From an uncultured Bacillota bacterium (GTDB lineage Bacteria; Bacillota; Dehalobacteriia; UBA7702), in the NCBI GenBank assembly GCA_902796855.1, contig CADBQN010000012.1, forward strand, positions 1 through 64,000: a stretch of DNA of 64,000 nucleotides, written 5' to 3'. Below are positions 33,283-42,291 of the stretch, piece after piece. The notes under the pieces are model-generated. The model worked only from the letters and a program-made list of their open reading frames with translations, did no database searches and was not told where the DNA came from. Made by a program: the position numbers and the translations under genes. Within the stretch, counting starts at the first letter, position 1. The number at the start of each line of letters is the position of its first letter.

Positions 33283-33861
33283 TCAGTCCCGAAAGACGAT
33301 TTCACCGTCGACGGCGTCCATTTCATCGATGATCGCCATGGATTCCAGCCGGATACCGTCGTCGCGGAGTTTTTTGCCGCCGTCCTGGAAGCCCTTTTCA
33401 ATGGCGATGCCGACCCCGGCCAGGGTGGCGCCGGCCTGGGAAACGATGTCGATGAGGCCGCGGACGGCGTTGCCGTTGGCGAGGAAGTCGTCGACGATGA
33501 CGACGACGTCGTCATCATGGAGATATTCCTTGGCGACGCGGATGTCGTAAACGCAGCCGTGAGTGAAGGATTCCACCGGGGAAGAGTAGACCGAGGAACC
33601 GAGGTTCTTCGTCTGGGATTTCTTCGCGAAGATCATATCGCAGCCGAGGCTCTGGGCCACGGGGAAGGCGATGGCAATGCCGCTGGCCTCCACCGTCAGC
33701 ACTTTGGTGACGCCGTCGGAAGAAAAACGCCGGGCGATCTCCTCTCCGAGAGCCTCCATGAACGTCACGTCGATCTGATGGTTCAGGAAGCTGTCCACTT
33801 TCAGGATATTGCCGGCGAAAATTTTCCCGTCGCTGATGATTTTTTCATGAAGCAAGTCCAC
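33283..33861 (-). CDS. xpt: Xanthine phosphoribosyltransferase
   Basis: 192 residues; makes XMP from xanthine and PRPP. It shows LKVDSFLNHQID, EASGIAIA, the PRPP motif VVIVDDFLANGNAV, and GIAIEKGFQDG, all typical of Xpt. I chose the GTG at 33861, preceded by AGAGGTG; an upstream extension to 33882 has no ribosome site. As first gene of the operon with a BMP-type importer, it links purine uptake to salvage. No purine riboswitch is visible in the short leader. Confidence 0.93.
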   Translation of the reverse strand: MDLLHEKIISDGKIFAGNILKVDSFLNHQIDVTFMEALGEEIARRFSSDGVTKVLTVEASGIAIAFPVAQSLGCDMIFAKKSQTKNLGSSVYSSPVESFTHGCVYDIRVAKEYLHDDDVVVIVDDFLANGNAVRGLIDIVSQAGATLAGVGIAIEKGFQDGGKKLRDDGIRLESMAIIDEMDAVDGEIVFRD

Positions 33862-33911
33862 GTTAACACCTCTAAAAAACAAATGGATTCCGTACCTTTA
33901 TGTACTCTATC

Positions 33912-33940
33912 ATTTTACTATGAGCCCGGTCAAAATTCAA
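33912..33940 (-). promoter_or_regulatory. Sigma-A promoter of the xpt-transport operon
   Basis: Minus strand: TTGAAT (33935-33940), 17-bp spacer, TAAAAT (33912-33917). The leader of about 45 nt is too short for a purine riboswitch. Confidence 0.6.
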
Positions 33941-33968
33941 TACCATTCCGGCCTTTTCGGCAAAAAAA

Positions 33969-34748
33969 TCAAAGGCGCACCACGGTCAAAAGGCCGCTCC
34001 CCGTCACCGCGCCGCCGCCGTCGCCCCAAAGGCAGTCCCCGGGAGCGAAGGGCACGCCGCCCCAGACGCCGCAGGCGGAGCGGGAGATCACCGCCGCTTT
34101 TCCCGGGAGGGGAAAGCCGCCGCCGGCCAAAGCGACGCGGTCATATTGAAAAGGAAACGCTCCCCGCGCCTCCCGGCCGGTGAGATCCGCGGCGGCCAGC
34201 CCCGCTGACAGCCGCAGCCCGCGTCCCCTGCCGTAATCGAAAAGCCTGTACGTGACGTCGCTGTTCGTCTGTATTTCCAAAAAGACCGCCCCGGCGGCGG
34301 TGTGGACGGCGCCCCGGGGGATGAGGATCTCGCCGCCGACGGCGGCGGGAACGGGACGCAGCAGAGAGAGGATCGACCCGTCGCCGCAGCGGCGACGGCA
34401 CTCCGCGGCGGTGACCTCCCGGCGAAAGCCGACGTAAAAACCGGTCTCTCCGTAAACCTCCTCGATGAGCCAGAGTTCCTCCTTCTCCGGATGCACCTGA
34501 ACGGAGAGGGGCCGCGCGGCGTCGATGACCTTCACCAGCAGCGGGAAAGCGTCGGGATCCTCGCCCCGCTCCGCTAAAAAGCGGCGGAAGGAGACGCCGT
34601 TCGCCAGCGCGGCGGAGCGCCCCGGCACGGCGCTGAGGAGATAGGCCTCGCCGACGCCGCTCTCCCCGTATCGCTCCGCCAGCCGCGTCCCGGCCCAGGG
34701 CGTCTTTTTTAAATAGGGTCTCAGCTTCCAGACCGTCTCTTTCGCCAT
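33969..34748 (-). CDS. manA: Mannose-6-phosphate isomerase, class I (short form)
   Basis: 259 residues. It interconverts fructose-6-phosphate and mannose-6-phosphate. The metal ligands are visible: Gln and His in LSVQVHPEKEE, with the following Glu, and His in IPRGAVHTAAG. EIQTNSDVTYRLFDYGR is the second conserved segment. It is shorter than the Escherichia enzyme but normal for Bacillota. It stands alone; mannose-derived sugars could feed surface polysaccharide. Confidence 0.9.
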   Translation of the reverse strand: MAKETVWKLRPYLKKTPWAGTRLAERYGESGVGEAYLLSAVPGRSAALANGVSFRRFLAERGEDPDAFPLLVKVIDAARPLSVQVHPEKEELWLIEEVYGETGFYVGFRREVTAAECRRRCGDGSILSLLRPVPAAVGGEILIPRGAVHTAAGAVFLEIQTNSDVTYRLFDYGRGRGLRLSAGLAAADLTGREARGAFPFQYDRVALAGGGFPLPGKAAVISRSACGVWGGVPFAPGDCLWGDGGGAVTGSGLLTVVRL

Positions 34749-34816
34749 ATCCGTTCCTCCGCTTCTTTTTTCTAAAAAGCTATGAAGGGAGACCGGCGTT
34801 CATAACGGCGGCAACG

Positions 34817-34846
34817 AAAAAGGCCCCTCCTTTTTGGGGAGGGAGC
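34817..34846 (-). terminator. Intrinsic terminator of the LCP gene
   Basis: Minus strand: ggctccctcccc / ggaggggcc stem followed by TTTTT, about 30 bp past the stop. Confidence 0.85.
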
Positions 34847-34877
34847 CTGTCATTCTATGGGGTGTTCTTTCACCGCG

Positions 34878-36017
34878 TCAGTCGCCGTAGATGATCCGAT
34901 GGATCCGATCGGCGGCGCGGTCGAGGTCGTAATGCCAGTACCAGAGGCCGTCGCTGTCCTTATAGCCTTTCAGGTCGGTCTCATAGGCGATGTCCGGGAT
35001 CGTGTACCGCTCCGGCTCAAAGCCGCGGATCATCATCGGCGTCAGCCGGATCACGTCAAAAGAGCTGATCGACGTATCGACGATGGCGGAGAACTTATGG
35101 ACAAAGCGGGGATACCCCCAGGGGGGCATATGGCGCACCGAGGCGAAAATGCCGTTCAGAACTTCCTGCTGGCGGTCGGTGCGGGCGTTGTCGGAGTCGA
35201 TTTTGCGGATGCGGGAATAGCTGATGGCCTGATTGCCGTCGAGGGTGACGGTGCCGCTGTTTTCCAGATGGGGCGAACCGGGGAACTGCTCGTCGATCAG
35301 AGCGTTGATCTGTTCCCGCTCGGCCTCGTCCACGTCGAGGGTGACGCCGCCGACGGCGTCAACGATCCCCGCCAGCTGGTTGAAGTTGACAGTGGCGAAT
35401 TCCCGTATATCGGTGTGGTAGACCTGGTTGATGGTCTTTACCGCCAGTTCCGGGCCGCCGTAGGCGTAGGCGTGGTTCAGCTTTGTCTCGCCGTGGCCCT
35501 CCACCGGCACCTTGGAATCGCGCAGCAGCGAGATCATTTTCATCTCGCCGGAAAAGAGATCGACGGAGACGATCATCATGGCGTCGCTGCGCCCGGCGTC
35601 GCTGTCGTCCCTGGCGTCGACGCCGAAGAGGAGGATGTTGGTGACACCGGCTCTGCTGTCGGCGGAAATCCCCAGGGAAGCGTCGTCTTTGGGCAGCGGA
35701 TGGGAATTGAGGTTACCCATCGTGTAGATCCAGAGCCCGCCGAAAAAGAGCACGACAACGGCGACGGCGACGACGATTTTTTTGCGGCGTTCCCCGCCGC
35801 TTTCGTCCTCCTCGGAAAAGGAAAAGTTCCTGTTCCCCCGGGACGGTCCCGTTTCCGCCGGTTCCTCCCGGCGGGGCACGGCCCGGACGGATCTGCGCCG
35901 ATGGGACTGCGGAGCGTCCTGCGTCCGGGCGTCACCGTAGACCGAAGGTGTTTTGACCACCTTCGGACGGCTCTTTTTCCCGTCATCGCCGCGGTTATAA
36001 TCTTTTTCTCGGTACAT
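34878..36017 (-). CDS. LytR-CpsA-Psr (LCP) family cell-wall glycopolymer transferase
   Basis: 379 residues. A ~75-residue basic cytoplasmic tail and one membrane helix (~residues 79-98) precede the extracellular LCP domain. LCP motifs include ILLFGVDARDDSDAGRSDAMM, split by the conserved Asp/Arg positions, MISLLRDSKV, and YSRIRKIDSDNARTDRQQ with the catalytic Arg residues. Relatives attach teichoic acids or capsule to peptidoglycan. It is a single gene with its own terminator. Confidence 0.93.
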   Translation of the reverse strand: MYREKDYNRGDDGKKSRPKVVKTPSVYGDARTQDAPQSHRRRSVRAVPRREEPAETGPSRGNRNFSFSEEDESGGERRKKIVVAVAVVVLFFGGLWIYTMGNLNSHPLPKDDASLGISADSRAGVTNILLFGVDARDDSDAGRSDAMMIVSVDLFSGEMKMISLLRDSKVPVEGHGETKLNHAYAYGGPELAVKTINQVYHTDIREFATVNFNQLAGIVDAVGGVTLDVDEAEREQINALIDEQFPGSPHLENSGTVTLDGNQAISYSRIRKIDSDNARTDRQQEVLNGIFASVRHMPPWGYPRFVHKFSAIVDTSISSFDVIRLTPMMIRGFEPERYTIPDIAYETDLKGYKDSDGLWYWHYDLDRAADRIHRIIYGD

Positions 36018-36156
36018 CGTCCGTCACCTGCCATCGGGCCGAAATTGTCGTTTCCGAGGGGCCCGCTTCATTATACCACAGGAAAAGCGCCGCGCCAATA
36101 CATCATTTTCCGAGGGACAGAAAAGGCCGCGGAGAGCCCCGTCCCCGACGAACCCT

Positions 36157-36705
36157 TTATTCCAGCATGGCGTCGACGGTCTCCCGGAGCCGCTGGCCGG
36201 AAATGGTGCCGGTCTGATCGGCGGCGACATTCCCCTCGCCGTCGATGAAGATCGTCCGGGGAATGGAGCTGACACCATAGGCGGCGGCGCCGTCCATTTC
36301 GGTGTCGAGATAGACCGGGAAGGTATAGCCGTTCTCTTTCATGAAAGCGGCGACGCTCTCGGCGGTCTCCTGCTGGCCGTCGGTGAGGTTCACCATCATA
36401 AAGCGGACGCGGTCGCCGTAAGCGGCGGCGGCCTCGTCAAAATCAGCCAGCTCCGAGCGGCAGGGCTGGCACCAGCTGGCCCAGAAATTGACGACGACGG
36501 GCGTCCCTTTCAGGTCCGAAAGGGAGACTTTGTTCCCGTCCATGTCGGTGACGGTGAAATCGGCGGCGGCTTCGCCGCCCTGTTCCGTCGGGGCCGACGT
36601 TTCCGGGGAATAGGTGCCCGAAAGGGCGCGGTAGGCGGTGACGCCGATGGCCAGCGCCAGCAGCAGAGCGAGCAGGAGCAGCAGCGTTTTGCGTTTTTGT
36701 TTCAT
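36157..36705 (-). CDS. Membrane-anchored thiol-disulfide oxidoreductase, TlpA/ResA type
   Basis: 182 residues: an N-terminal membrane anchor (~residues 8-27), then a thioredoxin fold with active site WASWCQPC and the cis-Pro segment VSSIPRTIFID. It works outside the membrane and is expected to receive electrons from CcdA, encoded 15 bp upstream. The ATG at 36705 follows TTTGGAGGT. Its target could be apocytochromes or secreted cysteine proteins; no cytochrome gene is in view. Confidence 0.92.
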   Translation of the reverse strand: MKQKRKTLLLLLALLLALAIGVTAYRALSGTYSPETSAPTEQGGEAAADFTVTDMDGNKVSLSDLKGTPVVVNFWASWCQPCRSELADFDEAAAAYGDRVRFMMVNLTDGQQETAESVAAFMKENGYTFPVYLDTEMDGAAAYGVSSIPRTIFIDGEGNVAADQTGTISGQRLRETVDAMLE

Positions 36706-36720
36706 GGATACCTCCAAAGA

Positions 36721-37380
36721 TCAGGAATTAAAGAGCGAGAGCAGCAGGGTGAGTTTCCCCGTGGCCATGGCGACGCCGACGGCGATGAGGAACAGGCCGC
36801 AGACGACGCGGATGGCCCGAAAGTGACGTTTGATGGCCTGAAAGGCGGCGGAGAGCTCATCGAGAAGCACCGCCGAGAGGAGAAAAGGCAGCCCCAGGCC
36901 GAGGGAATAGACGAAGAGCAGCAAAAAGCCTTCTCCTGCGTGGGCGGACACGGAAGCCATCATCAGCGCCGCGCCGAGGAACGCGCCGACACAGGGCGTC
37001 AGACTGACGGAATAGATGACGCCGAAGAGAAAGGACTGGAAAATCCCGGTCACGCTCCGCCCCTCCTTCATCCCCTTAAAAAAGGGCAGCGGCACGATCT
37101 CCAGATAGGAGAGGCCAAAGACGATAACGAGGACGCCGCAGACGAGCTCCACGGCGGCGCGGTGGTGGTTCAGCAGCGCCCCGGCGGTGCCGGCGAAGAC
37201 GCCGAGGATACAGAAAACGGCGCTGAAACCGAGGACAAAGGCGCCTGCCCGGGGCAGGACGACACGGCGGCCGACGTTCCCGCCGCCGGCAAAATAAGAA
37301 ATGTAGACCGGCAGCATCGGCAGGACACAGGGGGAGATGAAAGAGACCAGCCCTTCCAGAAAAGTAATGAGATACTGCAT
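36721..37380 (-). CDS. ccdA: CcdA-type transmembrane electron carrier
   Basis: 219 residues, six predicted helices. The two essential cysteines lie in FISPCVLPMLP and SLTPCVGAFLG. It carries reducing equivalents from cytoplasmic thioredoxin across the membrane to the TlpA-like protein encoded next. The pair forms a compact operon. Confidence 0.93.
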   Translation of the reverse strand: MQYLITFLEGLVSFISPCVLPMLPVYISYFAGGGNVGRRVVLPRAGAFVLGFSAVFCILGVFAGTAGALLNHHRAAVELVCGVLVIVFGLSYLEIVPLPFFKGMKEGRSVTGIFQSFLFGVIYSVSLTPCVGAFLGAALMMASVSAHAGEGFLLLFVYSLGLGLPFLLSAVLLDELSAAFQAIKRHFRAIRVVCGLFLIAVGVAMATGKLTLLLSLFNS

Positions 37381-37483
37381 AAAAACTCCGTTCCGTCCGA
37401 AGACGGTTTTTTAAAAAACAGGGACGGTGTGCAATTCCCGTTCATTTTACCGTCCGCAGGTGACCAACGACGTGTTCCTTCGG

Positions 37484-37513
37484 GAATAAATCGGCGTCCT
37501 TTGAGTTAAACTA
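37484..37513 (+). promoter_or_regulatory. Candidate forespore (sigma-F/G-like) promoter of spoVT
   Basis: GAATA (37484-37488), 14-bp gap, GAGTTAAACTA (37503-37513). This fits the forespore consensus in most positions. No sigma-A promoter stands out in the 217-bp gap. Confidence 0.35.
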
Positions 37514-37597
37514 TCATGGAAAAAACCGGCGGCGGCACGATCCCGGCGGCGCGAGCCGCCCCGCCGCCGAAAACGGCACAGAAAGGACTTCTTTGAT

Positions 37598-38155
37598 ATG
37601 AAAGCAACAGGAATCGTCCGGCGCATCGACGACCTCGGACGCGTCGTCATCCCCAAGGAGATCCGGCGAACGATGCGCATCCGGGAAGGCGACCCTCTCG
37701 AAATCTTCGTCGATCACGAAGGCGAAGTCGTCCTGAAAAAGTATTCCCCGATGACGGCGCTGAGCGACTTCGCCGCGGAATACGCCGCCTCCCTCAGCCA
37801 GGCGCTGAACACAACGGTGCTGATCACCGACAGGGACGAGGTCATCGCCGTCAGCGGCGGTTCCCGCCGGACCTATCTGCACCGCCCCGTCGGTCCCCTC
37901 GTCGAGAAGGTCATGAACGACCGCCGCGTCCTGCTGAAGAACCGTCCCGGCGGCGAAACGACGCTGACCGAAGGGAACGGGGAAGCGGAAGAGACCGGGC
38001 TCAGCTGCTACTGCGCCGCGCCGATCCTGCCCGGCGGCGACGTCGCCGGCAGCGTCGTCATCTGCTCCGCGGAGCCGGGAAGGACCATGGGCGAAGTCGA
38101 AAAAAAGCTGGCGGAAACGGCGGCGTCATTCCTCGCCCGCCAGCTGGAACAGTGA
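37598..38155 (+). CDS. spoVT: Stage V sporulation regulator SpoVT
   Basis: 185 residues. The AbrB-type DNA-binding domain spans residues 1-50 (GIVRRIDDLGRVVIPKEIRR). It is followed by a GAF-like domain with NTTVLITDRDEVIAV and CAAPILPGGDVAGSV. Architecture and length match SpoVT, which tunes forespore-specific genes and germination traits. It is strong evidence that the organism forms spores. It stands alone between ccdA (divergent) and the rhodanese gene. Confidence 0.95.
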   Translation: MKATGIVRRIDDLGRVVIPKEIRRTMRIREGDPLEIFVDHEGEVVLKKYSPMTALSDFAAEYAASLSQALNTTVLITDRDEVIAVSGGSRRTYLHRPVGPLVEKVMNDRRVLLKNRPGGETTLTEGNGEAEETGLSCYCAAPILPGGDVAGSVVICSAEPGRTMGEVEKKLAETAASFLARQLEQ

Positions 38156-38169
38156 GGGGCAAAAAAGGG

Positions 38170-38198
38170 TTGAACGCGCCGGGGGAACGCGGTACAAT
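38170..38198 (+). promoter_or_regulatory. Sigma-A promoter of the rhodanese gene
   Basis: TTGAAC (38170-38175), 17-bp spacer, TACAAT (38193-38198), about 50 bp before the start codon. Confidence 0.8.
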
Positions 38199-38251
38199 AT
38201 AGAAAACACGGATTATTCCCGTATTTTCCGAAAGCGAAGGAGGATCTCTCC

Positions 38252-38572
38252 ATGGGATTTTTTGACCGACTGAAAGGCGCCGACATCAACGAAGGCGTCA
38301 GACAATGCCGGGAGACGGAAAACGCCGTTCTCCTCGACGTCCGCGACGGTTCCGAGTACGCCGCGGGACACATCCCCGGCAGCGTGAACCTGCCCCTGGC
38401 CGGGATCGACGGCATCGCTGAAGTCGTCGCCGACAGGGAGCGCCCCATTTTCACCTACTGCCTCAGCGGCGGCCGCAGCGGCCGCGCGGCGGCGGCGCTG
38501 AAAGCCAAAGGCTACACCAGCGTCACCAACATCGGCGGTATCCGAGGCTATGAGGGAGAGCTGGAAAAGTAA
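38252..38572 (+). CDS. Single-domain rhodanese-like sulfurtransferase
   Basis: 106 residues with one rhodanese domain. It shows LLDVRDGSEYAAGHIPGSVN and the active-site loop YCLSGGRSGRA, where Cys is the sulfur carrier. It is cytoplasmic (no signal peptide). It has its own promoter and terminator. The role could be persulfide transfer; no partner is evident from the neighbours. Confidence 0.93.
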   Translation: MGFFDRLKGADINEGVRQCRETENAVLLDVRDGSEYAAGHIPGSVNLPLAGIDGIAEVVADRERPIFTYCLSGGRSGRAAAALKAKGYTSVTNIGGIRGYEGELEK

Positions 38573-38588
38573 CGCCCCACAAAACGAA

Positions 38589-38618
38589 AAACGCGGCTTT
38601 TGAGGGCCGCGTTTTTTT
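38589..38618. terminator. Bidirectional terminator between the rhodanese and MFS genes
   Basis: aacgcggc / gccgcgtt stem with T8 on the plus strand, and A-rich flank giving TTTTTCG on the minus strand. The two genes converge on it. Confidence 0.9.
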
Positions 38619-38624
38619 TAAAGC

Positions 38625-39812
38625 TCAGACACGGACGCCCCATTTCAGCAAAAACAGCCAGAGCCCCAAAGCCAGGGCGAGACAGGCAAAAAAGCACCAA
38701 AAAAGGCCGTCGATATAGTTTCCCCAATTCAGCGTCGCGACAACGGTACCCAAAGTGCCGATCATCGACGTGGCGAAGCTCGTCAGCGCCGAGGCGGCGC
38801 CGGAGGTGTCCTCGTGCTGATTGAGAAGCACCACCATCCCAAGGGGGCGGGAGATCCCTTCGGCGTAGGTATAAGGCAGCAGGACGAGGAGGAAGAGCAG
38901 AGGGCTGATTTTGGCGAAGAGGCCGATCCCGGCGACGGTGACCGCCAGCAGGCCAAAGCAGATCCACAGAACGACCTTTCCCCGCAGCCGTCTGTCGAGA
39001 AAGAGATAGACGAAAGGAGCCGTAAAGGAAACGACGCAGATGCCGCCGTAGAACAGGCTGTATTGATAATAGCTCATACCGAAATCGGTGATGCAGATAT
39101 AGGAGCAGACGGCGATAAAAGCGTAGAACGGCACGCAGATCAGAGAAATCACCGTCAGCATCACGCTGAAAGCGCGGTCTTTGCCCACCTCGACGAGGCC
39201 CCGCATGGCCGGGAGCACGCCGCCGCGGACGCGGCGTTCCGCCGGCAGCGTTTCCGGCAGCGCGCAGGCGAGGAGCAGCGCCACGGTGCCCAGAACGCCC
39301 AGCGCCGCCATAACCCAGCGCCAGCCGCCGAGGATCAGCAAAAAGGAGCCGAGGAACGGCGAGATCACCGGGCCCAGCACGACGACGGACTGAAGCACCG
39401 CCATGGCCTTCTGAAAGGTCTCGATGTCGAGGTAATCCTTGACCATGGCCATGGAAACGGCGGTGATGATGCCGGAGCCAAAGGCCGCGCCGCCGCGGCA
39501 AAAGATCAAAAAGGCGACGCTGGGAGCGACGGCGCAGCCATAACCGAAGACGGTGAAGAGCGCCACCCCCAGCAGCATCATTTTTTTGCGGCCGTATTCG
39601 TCGCTGAGGGGGCCGCCGATGAGGACGCTGAAAGCGCTGACGATGAAATAGACCGAAAGCGTGGCGTTGAGCGTCGCGGCGGTGGTGCCGAAATAGGCCA
39701 GAATATCCGGTTCCGCGGGCAGGAAGATGTCGCAGGCCATCCAGTCGATGGTAATCACAAAGATGATGATGGCGACAAAGACTTTATCGCTCATTTTTTT
39801 CGCTGCGTCCAT
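38625..39812 (-). CDS. MFS drug-efflux transporter, Bcr/CflA type
   Basis: 395 residues, about twelve membrane helices. The DHA1 motif GGPLSDEYGRKKMML (loop 2-3) and the Bcr/CflA-like N-terminal MACDIFLPAEPDI are visible. Relatives export drugs or small metabolites by proton antiport. It is monocistronic with GGGAGGG as ribosome site. The substrate cannot be predicted. Confidence 0.88.
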   Translation of the reverse strand: MDAAKKMSDKVFVAIIIFVITIDWMACDIFLPAEPDILAYFGTTAATLNATLSVYFIVSAFSVLIGGPLSDEYGRKKMMLLGVALFTVFGYGCAVAPSVAFLIFCRGGAAFGSGIITAVSMAMVKDYLDIETFQKAMAVLQSVVVLGPVISPFLGSFLLILGGWRWVMAALGVLGTVALLLACALPETLPAERRVRGGVLPAMRGLVEVGKDRAFSVMLTVISLICVPFYAFIAVCSYICITDFGMSYYQYSLFYGGICVVSFTAPFVYLFLDRRLRGKVVLWICFGLLAVTVAGIGLFAKISPLLFLLVLLPYTYAEGISRPLGMVVLLNQHEDTSGAASALTSFATSMIGTLGTVVATLNWGNYIDGLFWCFFACLALALGLWLFLLKWGVRV

Positions 39813-39937
39813 AAAACACCCTCCCGCTCAATCCCTATCATCTTAATATGATTCGCGGCGAATGTCAAGCCGAAACGCGGCGAAGGGCACGGCAAAAGAC
39901 CTGTGTACAATGGTTTGTATTCCTTTAAATTTTGTCC

Positions 39938-39966
39938 TTACATTTTTTTCGATTTTATGCTATAAT
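39938..39966 (+). promoter_or_regulatory. Sigma-A promoter of carD
   Basis: TTACAT (39938-39943), 17-bp spacer, TATAAT (39961-39966) with an extended -10 TGC. The leader is about 90 nt. Confidence 0.8.
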
Positions 39967-40064
39967 AGAGATATGAAATTACTGTGACCTTTCTATGGAA
40001 ACGGCAAAGACTTCACTGCGCGGCCGCAATTCAGAGGCGCCGGAAAAAGTAAAAGGGGAAAATC

Positions 40065-40574
40065 ATGTTTCATATCGATGACGTCGTCGTTTACGGTCTT
40101 CACGGCGTGTGCCGGATCACTGAGATCGAAAAAAGGGAATTCGCCGGAGAGGAGCAGCTCTATTATACGATGAAGCCGGTGTTCGATAAGCGGAGCACCT
40201 TTTTTGTCCCCGCCGAGAACGAGCTCGCCGGGAAAAAACTGCGGACGCTGCTGAGCGACGAGGAAGTCCGGTCGCTGATCCGTTCCCTTCCCGAACAGCA
40301 GCCCATCGGCGTCAGCGATGAAAAGCACCGCAAGGAAGCGTATCAGCGCATCATCGAGAGCGGCGACCGGGCGGAGATCATGCGCCTCGTCAAGACCCTT
40401 TACCACCGCCGTCTGAAACAGGAAAAAGCCGGAAAAAAGCCGCACCTCGTCGATGAGCGCTTTTTAAAGGAAGCCGAAGACGTCCTCTGCGACGAGTTCG
40501 CCTACGTCCTCCGCCTCGATAAAGACGAAGTCACCACCCGCATCCGCAAAGAGCTGAAAAAGACAAAAAAATGA
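40065..40574 (+). CDS. CarD-family RNA-polymerase-binding transcription factor
   Basis: 169 residues. The N-terminal Tudor-like RNAP-interaction domain (about 1-60: DDVVVYGLHGVCRITEI) is the same fold as the Mfd interaction domain. The C-terminal helical domain (about 65-169) carries the conserved DNA-contact region near YHRRLKQ. CarD proteins bind the RNAP beta subunit and stabilise open complexes. It is convergent with rpoN, and a terminator lies between them. Confidence 0.93.
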   Translation: MFHIDDVVVYGLHGVCRITEIEKREFAGEEQLYYTMKPVFDKRSTFFVPAENELAGKKLRTLLSDEEVRSLIRSLPEQQPIGVSDEKHRKEAYQRIIESGDRAEIMRLVKTLYHRRLKQEKAGKKPHLVDERFLKEAEDVLCDEFAYVLRLDKDEVTTRIRKELKKTKK

Positions 40575-40581
40575 GTTCCCT

Positions 40582-40606
40582 CCCCCGGCCGAACCGGGGG
40601 ATTTTT
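40582..40606 (+). terminator. Intrinsic terminator of carD
   Basis: cccccgg-ccgaa-ccggggg stem followed by ATTTTTC. Confidence 0.85.
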
Positions 40607-40629
40607 CACGCCGGAAGCACCGCACGCGG

Positions 40630-40657
40630 AAAGGCCGCCCTATCGGCGGCCTTTTAT
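40630..40657. terminator. Hairpin at the 3' end of rpoN
   Basis: aaggccgcc / ggcggcctt stem ending at the rpoN stop. On the minus strand only a short T stretch follows, so efficiency is uncertain. Confidence 0.5.
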
Positions 40658-40659
40658 AT

Positions 40660-42030
40660 TTAATTCGCTTTTTCCTTGTCGCCGACGTAGCGCTTGCGCT
40701 TGCCCGAGGTGGCAAAACCCATCTGCTCCCTGTATTTGGCGACGGTGCGGCGGGAGATCTCGATGTCCCGCTCTTTCAGCATTTCGGTGAGCTCGCCGTC
40801 TCTCAGCGGGTGCAGCGGATCCTCACCCTCGATGAGCTCCCGCAGGAGCTTTTTGATGTCGAGGACGTTTTTGTCGGAACCGGCGGAAACGCCCTTGGGG
40901 AAGAAATATTTAAAGGAGAACAGCCCCCGGGGCGTCTGAATGAACTTGTTGTTGATGGCCCGGGAGACCGTGGACTCGTGGACGCCGATGGCGTCGGAGA
41001 TATCCTTGAGCTTCAGCGGCGCGGGATATTCCGCCGCCTCCTCAAAGAAGCCGCGCTGATGGTCGATGATGGCGAGGACCGTATCGGTGATGGTCTTCCG
41101 CCGCTGCTCAATGGATTTCAGTACCCAGAGGGCGGCGTGGAATTTTTCCTTGAGATACGTCTCGGTGGCGTTATCCAGAGCGGCGCCGCCGCGGAGCAGG
41201 TTCTGATAATAGTCGCTGACGTAGAGTTTGGGCACGCCCCACTCGTTGAGGATCACCGTCCACTCGCCGTCGATCCGGCGGACGGTCACGTCGGGGGTGA
41301 TGTACTCGACGCGCTCGCTGCCGCTGTGGGAAAGGCCGGGACGGGGGTCGAGGGAACGGATCGTCTCCACGAGACGGTTCACCGTCGCCACCGGCAGCTT
41401 CATCTTTTTCGCGATCTGCGGGACGCGGTTGGAGGCCACCATATCGAGGTATTCGCCGATGATCTTCTGCAAATACTCATAGTCGGGGGATTCCCTGTCC
41501 AGCTGCAAAAGGAGACAATCTTCCAAACAGATGCAGCAGACCCCGGCGGGGTCGAAGCGGCGGATCATCGCCATGACCTCGGCCACCTCGGTGATGGGGA
41601 GCCCCATATCGGCGGAGATGTCCTCGGGGAGGGAAAGCAGATAGCCGTTATCGTCGACATAGGAGAGAATGAACTTGCCGATTTTCAGTTGGTGATCGGA
41701 AAGAGGCAGGATATTCAGCTGAAAGAGCAGGTATTCATAGAGATTGTTGAACGTCTCCGTCCGGGCCTCATAGGTGAAGGGCTCGTCCCGGTTGACCGTA
41801 AAACCGCTCTTGCCTCCTTCAAGATAATCCTTCCGCGCCGCGGCGAGGAGCTCCTCTTCCCGGGAAAAGGCGGTCTCGTCCTCATCGAGGACGGGATTGG
41901 TCTCCAGCTGTTCCCGGACAAACTGCTGCAGCTCCAAAAGCGGCATTGTCAGCAGATCGAGGGCCTGTTTCAGCTCGGTGGTCATCACCATTTTTTGAAG
42001 TTGTTTCAGCTCAAGATGAACGCCCGTCAT
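40660..42030 (-). CDS. rpoN: RNA polymerase sigma-54 factor
   Basis: 456 residues. The N-terminal region I is Gln/Leu-rich (LELKQLQKMVMTTELKQALD) and binds activators and core. Region II is acidic. The C-terminal helix-turn-helix (GVHESTVSRAI) and the diagnostic RpoN box (RRTVAKYREQMG) bind -12 and -24 elements. The ATG at 42030 lies just after AGGTGAT; the upstream GTG is less well placed. Its presence beside two activators and two -24/-12 promoters shows a local sigma-54 regulon. Confidence 0.97.
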   Translation of the reverse strand: MTGVHLELKQLQKMVMTTELKQALDLLTMPLLELQQFVREQLETNPVLDEDETAFSREEELLAAARKDYLEGGKSGFTVNRDEPFTYEARTETFNNLYEYLLFQLNILPLSDHQLKIGKFILSYVDDNGYLLSLPEDISADMGLPITEVAEVMAMIRRFDPAGVCCICLEDCLLLQLDRESPDYEYLQKIIGEYLDMVASNRVPQIAKKMKLPVATVNRLVETIRSLDPRPGLSHSGSERVEYITPDVTVRRIDGEWTVILNEWGVPKLYVSDYYQNLLRGGAALDNATETYLKEKFHAALWVLKSIEQRRKTITDTVLAIIDHQRGFFEEAAEYPAPLKLKDISDAIGVHESTVSRAINNKFIQTPRGLFSFKYFFPKGVSAGSDKNVLDIKKLLRELIEGEDPLHPLRDGELTEMLKERDIEISRRTVAKYREQMGFATSGKRKRYVGDKEKAN

Positions 42031-42231
42031 GAATATCACCTGATTTCAGTCAAAAAAAGAGGAACAAAAAAGCATTTTTCGTCAAAAAATCCCGCTACCG
42101 AGATAGTAAGGGGATCCGATAAACACCATGTAAAAGAGCGGAAAACGCGCCGACGTGACAATCTCTTTTCACTGTTTATTTTAACAAAATCCGCCCCGTC
42201 TGTCAATGAAGGGCCACGTACCGAACGGAGG

Positions 42232-42291
42232 AAAAACGTGTAAAAGCGGCGGCTTTCCGGAACCCTTCCCGGCGCGCCGCCGCTTTTACAC
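42232..42291 (-). terminator. Terminator of the BCCT-mttB-BCCT operon
   Basis: Perfect 16-bp arms (42238-42253 and 42276-42291, gtgtaaaagcggcggc and its complement) enclosing a small inner hairpin. On the minus strand TTTTT follows. The remaining DNA from 42031 to 42405 holds no gene. Confidence 0.85.

Noticed and set aside
33862-33911. Purine riboswitch upstream of xpt
   Set aside because: A -35/-10 pair places the start about 45 nt before the gene, too short for the aptamer, and the conserved loop sequences are absent.
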